Shown here: positions 1 through 10,817 of the stretch, in pieces
Layout: the number at the start of each line of letters is the position of its first letter
How positions within the stretch are numbered: position 1 is the stretch's first letter
Assembly: GCA_027886175.1 (NCBI GenBank)
Contig: JAJNNQ010000129.1
Location: 1,116,001 to 1,180,000, forward strand
Direction: 5' to 3'
Source: Phylloscopus collybita
Taxonomy: Eukaryota > Chordata > Aves > Passeriformes > Phylloscopidae
Length of the DNA stretch: 64,000 nt
Made by a program: the position numbers and the translations under genes
The notes under the pieces: generated by a model
The model's database searches: none
What the model was told of the DNA's origin: nothing
What the model saw: only the letters and a program-made list of their open reading frames with translations

Positions 1-3000
1 GCCTCGTATAAATTGACATCTTAAACCTAGGGTGGACACATAGGTTCCCATGGAAAAGGGTCACCGTTCGTGTCTAATGCTGTCTGCCTGCAACTGGGCA
101 TATGCCTGCTGAAATTCCATACAACAGAGAATATCTCCAGGTGGAATCTATCAGCAGATGGAATTTTGTCTGCCCTTGTAGTGCCAAAGGCCTCCTACAA
201 ACTGACATCAGGCATGTGACATGAAGACTTTGGTTTCCCAAGGAAATGGACCACCGTTCGTGTCTAATGCTGTCTGCCAGACACTGGGCTTATGCCTACT
301 AAAATTCCACTAAAATTCTATACAAATGAGGATATCTCCCAGGTGCAATTTACCACCAGATGGAATTTTGTCTGCCCTTGTAGTTCCAAAGGCCTCCTAC
401 AAACTGACATCAGGAACGTGAGGTGGAGACTTTGGTTTCCCATGGAAAAGGTCCATTGTTCGTGTCTAATGCTGTCTGCCTGCCACTGGGCTTCTGCCTG
501 CTGAAATTCCATACAAATGAGGGTATCTCCTCGATTCAATTAACCACAAGACGGAACTTTGTCTGCCCTTGTAGTGCCAAAGGCCTCCTACAAACTGACA
601 TCAGGAACCTGGAGTTGAAACTTTGCGTTCCCTTGGAAATGGGCCAGCGTTCGTGTCTAATGATATGTGCCTGATACTAGGGTTCTGCCTATTAAAATTC
701 CACTAAAATACCATACAAATGAGGATGTCTCCCAGGTGCAATCTAAACCAGATGGATGTTTCTCTGCCCTTGTAGTGCCAAAGGCCTCCTAAAAACTGAC
801 AGCAGGAAAGTGGGGTGAAGACTTTCTTTTCGCATGGAAATGGGCCACCGTTTGTGTCTAATCCTATGTGCCTGCCACTGGGCTTCTTCCTACTAAAATT
901 CCACTAATATTCCATGGAAATGAGGATATCTCCCAGGTGCAATCTACCACCAGATGGAAGTTTTTCTGCCCTTGTAGTTCCAAACACCTCTTACAAACTG
1001 ACATCAGGAACGTAGGGTGGAGACTTTGGTTTCCCATGGAAAAGGGCCACAGTTTGTGTCTAATGCTGTCTGCCTGCCCCTGTTGTTACGCCTGCTGAAA
1101 TTCCTCACAAATGAATATATCTCCCAGATGGAGTCCACCACCAGTTGGACGTTTGTCTGCTCTTGTAGTGCAAAAGTCCTCCTATAAACGGACATAAGGC
1201 ACGTGGTGTGGAGACTTTGGTTTCCCATGGAAATGGGCCACCGTTGGTGTTTAATGCTGTCTACTTGCCACTGGGCTTCTGCCTACTTTAATTCCACTAA
1301 AATTCCATACAAATAAGGATATCTCCAAGACGCAATATGCCACCAGTCGGAAGTTTGTCTGTTCTTGTAGTGCAAAAGGCCTCCTAAAAACTGACATCAG
1401 GAAGCTGGCCTGGAGATTTTGTTTTCCCCTGGAAAACGGCCACTATTCATGTCTAATTCTGTGTGCCTGCAGCTGGGATTCTACGTACTAAAATTCCTCT
1501 AAAATTCTATACAAATGGGAATATTTCGCAGGTGCAATCCTCCCCCAGTTTGAAGTTTCTCTGCCCTTGTAGTGCCAAAGACCTCCTACAAACTGACATC
1601 AGGAACCTAGGGTGGAGACTTTGGTTTCCCATGTAAAAGGACCACCGTTCCTGTCTAATGCTGTCTGCCTGTCACTGTGGCTATGACTGCTGCAGTTCCA
1701 TACAAATGCTGATAAGTCCCAGGTGCAATCTACCACCAGGTGGAAGTTTGTCTGCCCTTGAAGTGCCAAAGGCCTCCTAAAAATTGACATCAGGAACGTG
1801 CGGTGGAGACTTTGTTTTCCCATTGAAATGGGCCACCCTTTTTGTCTAATGCTATGTGCCTGCCACTGGGCGTATGCCTAGTAAAATTCCATAAAAATGA
1901 GGATATCTCCCAGATGGAGTCTACCACCAGTTGAAAGTTTGTCTGCCCTTGTAATGCAACGGCCTCCTACAAACTGACATCAGGAATCTGGAGAGGACGC
2001 TTTGGTTTCCCATGGAAAAGGGCCACCCTTGGTGTTTAATGCTGTCTCCTTGCCACTGACTTATGACTACTGAAATTACATACAAATGAGGATATCTCCC
2101 AGACGCAATATGCCACCAGATGGAAATTTGTCTGCTCTTGCAGTGCCAAAGGCCTCCTTCAAACTGACATTCGGAATCTCACCTGGAGACTTTGGTTTCC
2201 TATAGAAAAGGCCCACCATTCATGTTTAATGCTGTCTGTATGCCATTGGGCTTCTGAGTACTAAAATACCACTAAAATTCCATAAAAATGAGGATATCTC
2301 CCAGGTGCAATCTACCACCAGGTGGAAGTTTGTCAGCCCTTGCAGTGCCAAAAGCCTCCTAAAAACTGATATCAGGAACATAGGATGGATAATTTGTTTT
2401 TCCATGGAAAGGGGCCACTGTTCGTGTCTAATGCTGTCTGCCTGCCAGTGGGCAGAAGCCTACCAAAATTCCCTACAAATGAGGATATCTCCCAAATGCA
2501 ATTTCCCACCAGATGGAAGTTTGTCTGCCCTTTTTATGCCAAAGGCCTCCTACAAACTGATATCAGGAGCCTGGGTTGGAGATTTTGTTTTCCCATGGAA
2601 AAGGGCCACCGTTCGTGTCTAATGCTATCTGCCTGCCACTGGGCTTTTACCTGCTGAAATTCCATACAAATGAGGATATCTCCCCGATGCAATCAGCCAC
2701 CAGACGGAAGTTTGTTTGCCCTTGTACTGCCAAAGGCCTCCTAAAACCTGACATCAGGAACGTGGCTTGGAGACTTTGGCTGCCCATGGGAAAAGGGCCA
2801 CCGTTCATGTCTAATGCTGTCTGCCTGCCACTGGGCTTTTACCTGCTGAAATTCCATACAAATGAGGATATCTCCCCGATGCAATCAACCACCAGACGGA
2901 AGTTTGTCTACCTTTGTAGTGTCAAAGGCCTCCTAGAAACGGACATCAGGAACGTGGGGTGGAGACTTTGGTTTCCCATAGAAATGGGCCATTGTTCGTG

Positions 3001-4061
3001 TCTAATGCTGTCTGCCTGCCATTGTGCTTCTTCCTACTAAAATTCCACTAAAACTCCATAGAAATGAGGATATCTCCCAGGTGCAATCTACAACCAGATG
3101 GAAGTTTCTCTGCCCTTATATTGGAAAACGCCTCCTACAAAGTGACAGAAGCAACGTGGGGTGGAGATTTTGGTTTCCCATGGAAAAGGGCCACTGTTCG
3201 TGTCTAATCCTCTCTGCCTTCCACTGGGGTTATGCCTGCTGAAATTCCTCACAAATGAGGATATCTCCCAGATGGAATCCACCACCAGTTCGAAATTTGT
3301 TTACCATTCTAGTGCCAAAAGCCTCCTAAAAACTGACATCAGGAACCTGTTGTGGAGACTTTGGTTTCTCATGGAAATGGGCCACCGTTCATGTCTAATA
3401 ATGTCTCTCGGCCATTGGGCTTCTACCTACGAAAATTCCACTGAAATTCCATACAAATGAAGACATCTCCCGGGTGCAGTCTATCGCCAGATATAAGTTT
3501 TTCTGCCCTTGTATTTCCAAAGGCCTTCTATAAACTGACATGAGGAGCCTGGAGTGGAGACTTTGGTTTCCCATGGATATTGGCCAGCGTTCGTGTGTAA
3601 AGCAGTCTGCCTGCCGCTGGATTTCTGCCTAATTTAATACCACTAAAATTCCATAAAAATGAGGATATCTCCCAGGTGCAATCTACCACGAGATGGAAGT
3701 TTTTCTGCCCTTGTACTTCCAAACGCCTCTTACAAACTAACATCAGGAACGTGGGGTAGAGACTTCGGTTTCCCATGGAAAAGGGTCACCGTTTGTGTCT
3801 AATGCAGTCTTCCTGCCACTGGGGTTATGCCTGCTGAAATTCCTCACAAATGAGGATATCTCCCACACGGAATCTACCACCAGTTGGAAGTTTGTCTGCC
3901 CTTGTAGTGCCAAAGGCCTCCTACAAACTGACATCAGGCACGTAAGATGGAGACTTTGGGTTCCCAAGGAAATGGACCACCGTTCGTGCCTAATGCTGTC
4001 TGCCAGACACTGGGCTTATGCCTACTAAAATTCCACTAAAATTCTATACAAATGAGGACTC
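1..4061 (+). repeat. 191/202-bp satellite, block A, + orientation
   Basis: About 21 head-to-tail monomers of the window's main satellite. Each carries, in order, a core GAGGATATCTCCC, a TTTGTCTGCCCTTGTAG stretch, AGGCCTCCTACAAACTGACA, GACTTTGGTTTCCCATGG and a CTGCCTGCCACTGGGC segment. Monomers differ from one another by many substitutions, so this block is older or less homogenised than the 43-64 kb array. The monomers at about 330-660 resemble those at 41750-42110. The segment at about 2576-4028 reappears inverted at 19736-21188. No gene is seen; the short open frames on both strands are repeat artefacts. The block ends where GAGGA is followed by CTCTCCCAGCAC, the edge of the 499-bp array. 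Confidence 0.95.
3161..4061 (+). repeat. Left arm of a large inverted repeat
   Basis: This stretch is the near-exact reverse complement of 9917-10817, with paired positions summing to 13978 throughout. By eye the arms are about 97-99% identical, with only two differences noticed in the last roughly 270 bases (for example near 3960 and 4018). Both arms share a private variant, TGCCTAATG at about 3990, that is absent from the related copy at 19.7 kb, so they are sister sequences. Homology continues outward to at least about 2.6 kb, but the right arm has gained one 191-bp monomer at about 10797-10987, which breaks the strict register. Confidence 0.9.
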
Positions 4062-5106
4062 TCCCAGCACAGTGCAGAGTCCCCGTGGCTAGTTCCTTGA
4101 AATACCTTTCCTGGCAGCAGCCCAGAGCTGTACTGAGTGCAGCAGGTGTCAGGCCGTCTCCTCTCGCCGTGTAGGTGCTTCTGTTTTGTGTTTGCAGCGT
4201 GCGGAGAAGCCCGCGTGCTTGCTGCTGCTTCCAGCAAGCCAAAACGCTTTTGCAGCCACTTTCCTGCCTTTTCCACAACAGGGTCACTGTCTAGCTGATT
4301 TACAGTTGCCTCTGCGTAGAGCAGCTAGAGGAGCAGCTCTGACGGCTTTCCTGTGCTTCTGCATAGCAGAGCTGTCAAGAACGAGAAGCTGCGTTTTGCC
4401 GAGAAAGCAGCGCTTCGCGGAAGCACAGCCAGCGGCGTCTTCGGTCCAGCCGCAGCTTGTGCGGAGAAGCGAAAGAGAGCCGGGGAAGAACGTGGAAAGC
4501 CGAACTCGGTCGCTGCAAGCGGGTGCTGGCGAACAGCTTCTGGTCACCTTGTAGAAACTGTCCCAGCACAGTGCAGAGTCCCCGTGGCTAGTTCCTTGAA
4601 ATACCTTTCCTGGCAGCAGCCCAGAGCTGTACTGAGTGCAGCAGGTGTCAGGCAGTCTCCTCTCGCCGTGTGGGTGCTTCTGTTTTGTGTTTGCAGCGTG
4701 CAGAGAAGCCCGCGTGCTTGCTGCTGCTTCCAGCAAGCCAAAACGCTTTTGCAGCCACTTTCCTGCCTTTTCCACAACAGGATCACTGTCTAGCTGATTT
4801 ACAGTTGCCTCTGCGTAGAGCAGCTAGAGGAGCAGCTCTGCCGGCTTTCCTGTGCTTCTGCATAGCAGAGCTATCAAGAACAAGAAGCTGCGTTTTGCCG
4901 AGAAAGCAGCGCTTCGCGGAAGCACAGCCAGCGGCGTCTTCGGTACAGCCGCAGCTTGTGCGGAGAAGCGAAAGAGAGCCGGGGAAGAACGTGGAAAGCC
5001 GAACTCGGTCGCTGCAAGCGGGTGCTGGCGAACAGCTTCTGGTCACCTTGTAGAAACTGTCCCAGCACAGTGCAGAGTCCCCGTGGCTAGTTCCCTGAAA
5101 TAACTT
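4062..5106 (+). repeat. 499-bp repeat, + oriented part (~2.1 units)
   Basis: Two complete units and a fragment. The first starts inside the unit at TCCCAGCACAGTGCAG (4062) and the same motif recurs at 4561 and 5060. The third copy stops after about 45 bases, where the sequence turns around. The outer edge joins satellite through TCCCAG, which both repeats share (GATATCTCCCAG in the satellite, ACTGTCCCAG in the 499-bp unit), so the junction has short microhomology. Confidence 0.93.
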
Positions 5107-5110
5107 TCTT
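5105..5110. other. Inversion junction inside the 499-bp array
   Basis: Left of this point the unit reads in + orientation (GCTAGTTCCCTGAAATA); right of it the reverse complement begins (TTGACAGCTCTGCTATGC). The two sides meet at different phases of the unit, about 220 bases apart, so it is not a simple mirror point. A few bases around CTTTCTTG fit both sides. Three nearby substitutions (CTGAAATAACTTTC against the usual TTGAAATACCTTTC) are specific to the junction. Confidence 0.88.
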
Positions 5111-8100
5111 GACAGCTCTGCTATGCAGAAGCACAGGAAAGCCGGCAGAGCTGCTCCTCTAGCTGCTCTACGCAGAGGCAACTGTAAATCAGCTAGACAG
5201 TGATCCTGTTGTGGAATAGGCAAGAAAGTGGCTGCAAAAGCGTTTTGGCTTGCTGGAAGCAGCAGCAAGAACGAGGGCTTCTCTGTACGCTGCAAACACA
5301 AAACAGAAGCACCTACACGGCGAGAGGATACTGCCTGACACCTGCTGCACTCAGTACAGCTCTGGGCTGCTGCCAGGAAAGGTATTTCAAGGAACTAGCC
5401 ACGGGGACTCTGCACTGTGCTGGGACAGTTTCTACAAGGTGACCAGAAGCTGTTCGCCAGCACCCGCTTGCAGCGACCGAGTTCGGCTTTCCACGTTCTT
5501 CCCCGATTCTCTTTCGCTTCTCCGCACAAGCTGCGGCTGTACCGAAGACGCCGCTGGCTGTGCTTCCGCGAAGCGCTGCTTTCTCGGCAAAACGCAGCTT
5601 CTCGTTCTTGACAGCTCTGCTATGCAGAAGCACAGGAAAGCCGGCAGAGCTGCTCCTCTAGCTGCTCTACGCAGAGGCAACTGTAAATCAGCTAGACAGT
5701 GATCCTGTTGTGGAATAGGCAAGAAAGTGGCTGCAAAAGCGTTTTGGCTTGCTGGAAGCAGCAGCAAGAACGAGGGCTTCTCTGTACGCTGCAAACACAA
5801 AACAGAAGCACCTACACGGCGAGAGGAGACTGCCTGACACCTGCTGCACTCAGTATAGCTCTGGGCTGCTGCCAGGAAAGGTATTTCAAGGAACTAGCCA
5901 CGGGGACTCTGCACTGTGCTGGGACAGTTTCTACAAGGTGACCAGAAGCTGTTCGCCAGCACCCGCTTGCAGCGACCGAGTTCGGCTTTCCACGTTCTTC
6001 CCCGGCTCTCTTTCGCTTCTCCGCACAAGCTGCGGCTGTACCGAAGACGCCGCTGGCTGTGCTTCCGCGAAGCGCTGCTTTCTCGGCAAAACGCAGCTTC
6101 TCGTTCTTGACAGCTCTGCTATGCAGAAGCACAGGAAAGCCGGCAGAGCTGCTCCTCTAGCTGCTCTACGCAGAGGCAACTGTAAATCAGCTAGACAGTG
6201 ATCCTGTTGTGGAAAAGGCAGGAAAGTGGCTGCAAAAGCGTTTTGGCTTGCTGGAAGCAGCAGCAAGCACGCGGGCTTCTCTGCACGCTGCAAACACAAA
6301 ACAGAAGCACCTACACGGCGAGAGGAGACTGCCTGACACCTGCTGCACTCAGTACAGCTCTGGGCTGCTGCCAGGAAAGGTATTTCAAGGAACTAGCCAC
6401 GGGGACTCTGCACTGTGCTGGGACAGTTTCTACAAGGTGACCAGAAGCTGTTCGCCAGCACCCGCTTGCAGCGACCGAGTTCGGCTTTCCACGTTCTTCC
6501 CCGGCTCTCTTTCGCTTCTCCGCACAAGCTGCGGCTGTACCGAAGACGCCGCTGGCTGTGCTTCCGCGAAGCGCTGCTTTCTCGGCAAAACGCAGCTTCT
6601 CGTTCTTGACAGCTCTGCTATGCAGAAGCACAGGAAAGCCGGCAGAGCTGCTCCTCTAGCTGCTCTACGCAGAGGCAACTGTAAATCAGCTAGACAGTGA
6701 TCCTGTTGTGGAAAAGGCAGGAAAGTGGCTGCAAAAGCGTTTTGGCTTGCTGGAAGCAGCAGCAAGCACGCGGGCTTCTCTGCACGCTGCAAACACAAAA
6801 CAGAAGCACCTACACGGCGAGAGGAGACTGCCTGACACCTGCTGCACTCAGTACAGCTCTGGGCTGCTGCCAGGAAAGGTATTTCAAGGAACTAGCCACG
6901 GGGACTCTGCACTGTGCTGGGACAGTTTCTACAAGGTGACCAGAAGCTGTTCGCCAGCACCCGCTTGCAGCGACCGAGTTCGGCTTTCCACGTTCTTCCC
7001 CGGCTCTCTTTCGCTTCTCCGCACAAGCTGCGGCTGTACCGAAGACGCCGCTGGCTGTGCTTCCGCGAAGCGCTGCTTTCTCGGCAAAACGCAGCTTCTC
7101 GTTCTTGACAGCTCTGCTATGCAGAAGCACAGGAAAGCCGGCAGAGCTGCTCCTCTAGCTGCTCTACGCAGAGGCAACTGTAAATCAGCTAGACAGTGAT
7201 CCTGTTGTGGAAAAGGCAGGAAAGTGGCTGCAAAAGCGTTTTGGCTTGCTGGAAGCAGCAGCAAGCACGCGGGCTTCTCTGCACGCTGCAAACACAAAAC
7301 AGAAGCACCTACACGGCGAGAGGAGACTGCCTGACACCTGCTGCACTCAGTACAGCTCTGGGCTGCTGCCAGGAAAGGTATTTCAAGGAACTAGCCACGG
7401 GGACTCTGCACTGTGCTGGGACAGTTTCTACAAGGTGACCAGAAGCTGTTCGCCAGCACCCGCTTGCAGCGACCGAGTTCGGCTTTCCACGTTCTTCCCC
7501 GGCTCTCTTTCGCTTCTCCGCACAAGCTGCGGCTGTACCGAAGACGCCGCTGGCTGTGCTTCCGCGAAGCGCTGCTTTCTCGGCAAAACGCAGCTTCTCG
7601 TTCTTGACAGCTCTGCTATGCAGAAGCACAGGAAAGCCGGCAGAGCTGCTCCTCTAGCTGCTCTACGCAGAGGCAACTGTAAATCAGCTAGACAGTGATC
7701 CTGTTGTGGAAAAGGCAGGAAAGTGGCTGCAAAAGAGTTTTGGCTTGCTGGAAGCAGCAGCAAGAACGAGGGCTTCTCTGTACGCTGCAAACACAAAACA
7801 GAAGCACCTACACGGCGAGAGGATACTGCCTGACACCTGCTGCACTCAGTACAGCTCTGGGCTGCTGCCAGGAAAGGTATTTCAAGGAACTAGCCACGGG
7901 GACTCTGCACTGTGCTGGGACAGTTTCTACAAGGTGACCAGAAGCTGTTCGCCAGCACCCGCTTGTAGCGACCGAGTTCGGCTTTCCACGTTCTTCCCCG
8001 GCTCTCTTTCGCTTCTCCGCACAAGCTGCGGCTGTACCGAAGACGCCGCTGGCTGTGCTTCCGCGAAGCGCTGCTTTCTCGGCAAAACGCAGCTTCTCGT

Positions 8101-9916
8101 TCTTGACAGCTCTGCTATGCAGAAGCACAGGAAAGCCGGCAGAGCTGCTCCTCTAGCTGCTCTACGCAGAGGCAACTGTAAATCAGCTAGACAGTGATCC
8201 TGTTGTGGAAAAGGCAGGAAAGTGGCTGCAAAAGCGTTTTGGCTTGCTGGAAGCAGCAGCAAGCACGCGGGCTTCTCTGCACGCTGCAAACACAAAACAG
8301 AAGCACCTACACGGCGAGAGGAGACTGCCTGACACCTGCTGCACTCAGTACAGCTCTGGGCTGCTGCCAGGAAAGGTATTTCAAGGAACTAGCCACGGGG
8401 ACTCTGCACTGTGCTGGGACAGTTTCTACAAGGTGACCAGAAGCTGTTCGCCAGCACCCGCTTGCAGCGACCGAGTTCGGCTTTCCACGTTCTTCCCCGG
8501 CTCTCTTTCGCTTCTCCGCACAAGCTGCGGCTGTACCGAAGACGCCGCTGGCTGTGCTTCCGCGAAGCGCTGCTTTCTCGGCAAAACGCAGCTTCTCGTT
8601 CTTGACAGCTCTGCTATGCAGAAGCACAGGAGAGCCGGCAGAGCTGCTCCTCTAGCTGCTCTACGCAGAGGCAACTGTAAATCAGCTAGACAGTGATCCT
8701 GTTGTGGAAAAGGCAGGAAAGTGGCTGCAAAAGCGTTTTGGCTTGCTGGAAGCAGCAGCAAGCACGCGGGCTTCTCTGCACGCTGCAAACACAAAACAGA
8801 AGCACCTACACGGCGAGAGGAGACTGCCTGACACCTGCTGCACTCAGTACAGCTCTGGGCTGCTGCCAGGAAAGGTATTTCAAGGAACTAGCCACGGGGA
8901 CTCTGCATTGTGCTGGGACAGTTTCTACAAGGTGACCAGAAGCTGTTCGCCAGCACCCGCTTGCAGCGACCGAGTTTGGCTTTCCACGTTCTTCCCCGGC
9001 TCTCTTTCGCTTCTCCGCACAAGCTGCGGCTGTACCGAAGACGCCGCTGGCTGTGCTTCCGCGAAGCGCTGCTTTCTCGGCAAAACGCAGCTTCTCGTTC
9101 TTGACAGCTCTGCTATGCAGAAGCACAGGAAAGCCGGCAGAGCTGCTCCTCTAGCTGCTCTACGCAGAGGCAACTGTAAATCAGCTAGACAGTGATCCTG
9201 TTGTGGAAAAGGCAGGAAAGTGGCTGCAAAAGCGTTTTGGCTTGCTGGAAGCAGCAGCAAGCACGCGGGCTTCTCTGCACGCTGCAAACACAAAACAGAA
9301 GCACCTACACGGCGAGAGGAGACTGCCTGACACCTGCTGCACTCAGTACAGCTCTGGGCTGCTGCCAGGAAAGGTATTTCAAGGAACTAGCCACGGGGAC
9401 TCTGCACTGTGCTGGGACAGTTTCTACAAGGTGACCAGAAGCTGTTCGCCAGCACCCGCTTCCAGCGACCGAGTTTGGCTTTCCACGTTCTTCCCCGGCT
9501 CTCTTTCGCTTCTCCGCACAAGCTGCGGCTGTACCGACGACGCCGCTGGCTGTGCTTCCGCGAAGCGCTGCTTTCTCGGCAAAACGCAGCTTCTCGTTCT
9601 TGACAGCTCTGCTATGCAGAAGCACAGGAAAGCCGGCAGAGCTGCTCCTCTAGCTGCTCTACGCAGAGGCAACTGTAAATCAGCTAGACAGTGATCCTGT
9701 TGTGGAAAAGGCAGGAAAGTGGCTGCAAAAGCGTTTTGGCTTGCTGGAAGCAGCAGCAAGCACGCGGGCTTCTCTGCACGCTGCAAACACAAAACAGAAG
9801 CACCTACACGGCGAGAGGAGACTGCCTGACACCTGCTGCACTCAGTACAACTCTGGGCTGCTGCCAGGAAAGGTATTTCAAGGAACTAGCCACGGGGACT
9901 CTGCACTGTGCTGGGA
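5107..9916 (-). repeat. 499-bp repeat, inverted part (~9.6 units)
   Basis: The same unit as at 4062-5106 but reverse complemented. Three consecutive units at about 6198-7694 give identical translations in every frame I compared. Two variant types exist. Type A has AAGAACGAGGGC and TCTGTACGCTGC (units starting near 5200, 5699 and 7695). Type B has AAGCACGCGGGC and TCTGCACGCTGC (the others). The unit at 7695 starts B-like (AAAAGGCAGG) and then turns A-like, so it is a recombinant. The units holding 8975 and 9474 share a C-to-T change in GAGTTTGGC, showing local spread of a variant between neighbours. Confidence 0.94.
5453..5610 (-). other. CpG-dense core of the 499-bp unit (example copy)
   Basis: In this 158-bp stretch I count 19 CpG dinucleotides, far above vertebrate background; the surrounding 191-bp satellite has only a few per monomer. 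The core recurs every 499 bases through 9916 and, on the other strand, in the 4062-5106 part. CpG-to-TpG decay is rare: the clearest case is GAGTTTGGC in the units at 8975 and 9474. It includes a small dyad, GCTTCCGCGAAGC. This looks like CpG-island-type sequence inside heterochromatin. Whether it acts as a promoter cannot be seen. Confidence 0.75.
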
Positions 9917-10817
9917 GAGTCCTCATTTGTATAGAATTTTAGTGGAATTTTAGTAGGCATAGGCCCAGTGTCTGGCAGACAGCATTAGGCACGAACGGTG
10001 GTCCATTTCCTTGGGAAACCAAAGTCTCCATCTTACGTGCCTGATGTCAGTTTGTAGGAGGCCTTTGGCACTACAAGGGCAGACAAACTTCCAACTGGTG
10101 GTAGATTCCGTGTGGGAGATATCCTCATTTGTGAGGAATTTCAGCAGGCATAACCCCAGTGGCAGGAAGACTGCATTAGACACAAACGGTGACCCTTTTC
10201 CATGGGAAACCGAAGTCTCTACCCCACGTTCCTGATGTTAGTTTGTAAGAGGCGTTTGGAAGTACAAGGGCAGAAAAACTTCCATCTCGTGGTAGATTGC
10301 ACCTGGGAGATATCCTCATTTTTATGGAATTTTAGTGGTATTAAAGTAGGCAGACATCCAGCGGCAGGCAGACTGATTTACACACGAACGCTGGCCAATA
10401 TCCATGGGAAACCAAAGTCTCCACTCCTGGCTCCTCATGTCAGTTTGTAAAAGGCCTTTGGAAATACAAGGGCAGAAAAACTTATATCTGACGATAGACT
10501 GCACCCGGGAGATGTCTTCATTTGTATGGAATTTCAGTGGAATTTTCGTAGGTAGAAGCCCAATGGCCGACAGACATTATTAGACATGAACGGTGGCCTA
10601 TTACCATGAGAAACCAAAGTCTCCACAACAGGTTCATGATGTCAGTTTTTAGGAGGCCTTTGGCACTAGAAGGGTAAACAAATTTCGAACTGGTGGTGGA
10701 TTCCATCTGGGAGATATCCTCATTTGTGAGGAATTTCAGCAGGCATAACCCCAGTGGCAGGCAGACAGCATTAGACACGAACAGTGGCCCTTTTCCATGG
10801 GAAACCAAAGTCTCCAC
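9917..10817 (-). repeat. Right arm of the large inverted repeat
   Basis: Reverse complement of 3161-4061, starting at the array edge (GTGCTGGGAGAGTCCTC is the exact complement of the left edge). The same ancestral segment occurs a third time, directly repeated, at about 19.70-20.60 kb, 9786 bases further on. That copy is not joined to 499-bp units, so it shows the state without the 499-bp insertion. Confidence 0.9.

Larger units (their letters stand above)
4062..9916. repeat. 499-bp CpG-rich tandem repeat array
   Basis: About 11.7 units of a 499-bp repeat with no visible similarity to the 191-bp satellite. The period is exact: equivalent landmarks recur every 499 bases (for example 5432, 5931, 6430, 6929, 7428, 7927, 8426, 8925 and 9424). 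The array has two parts in opposite orientation that meet near 5106. Units are nearly identical, implying recent amplification or homogenisation. Frames of 64, 80, 106, 122 and 163 codons are open on both strands in nearly every unit. Since 499 is not a multiple of three, a frame cannot run through successive units, and several overlapping frames are open at once, so I read this as low stop density, not coding. The family is not recognised. Confidence 0.95.

Noticed and set aside
2576..3040. A 154-codon open frame on + (and its inverted relative at 20724-21188) as a possible gene
   Set aside because: It spans more than two satellite monomers, repeats the monomer translation internally, has no recognisable domain, and equivalent frames occur on both strands in almost every monomer. 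Monomer lengths (191, 202) are not multiples of three, so frames change between monomers.
6209..6700. The 163-codon frame (and the opposite 122-codon frame) in each 499-bp unit as a tandem gene family
   Set aside because: Up to five overlapping frames on both strands are open in the same unit, none shows a domain or codon bias, and 499 is not a multiple of three. Low stop density of a GC-rich repeat explains it.
4062..9916. rDNA spacer or rRNA genes as the source of the 499-bp units
   Set aside because: No rRNA-like conserved segment is recognisable; the regular 499-bp period alone is not evidence.
4062..9916. The whole palindrome as an assembly artefact
   Set aside because: The arms have diverged, the right arm has an extra monomer, and the two halves of the array differ in unit number, all unlike a simple fold-back chimera. 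Raw reads would still be needed for proof.
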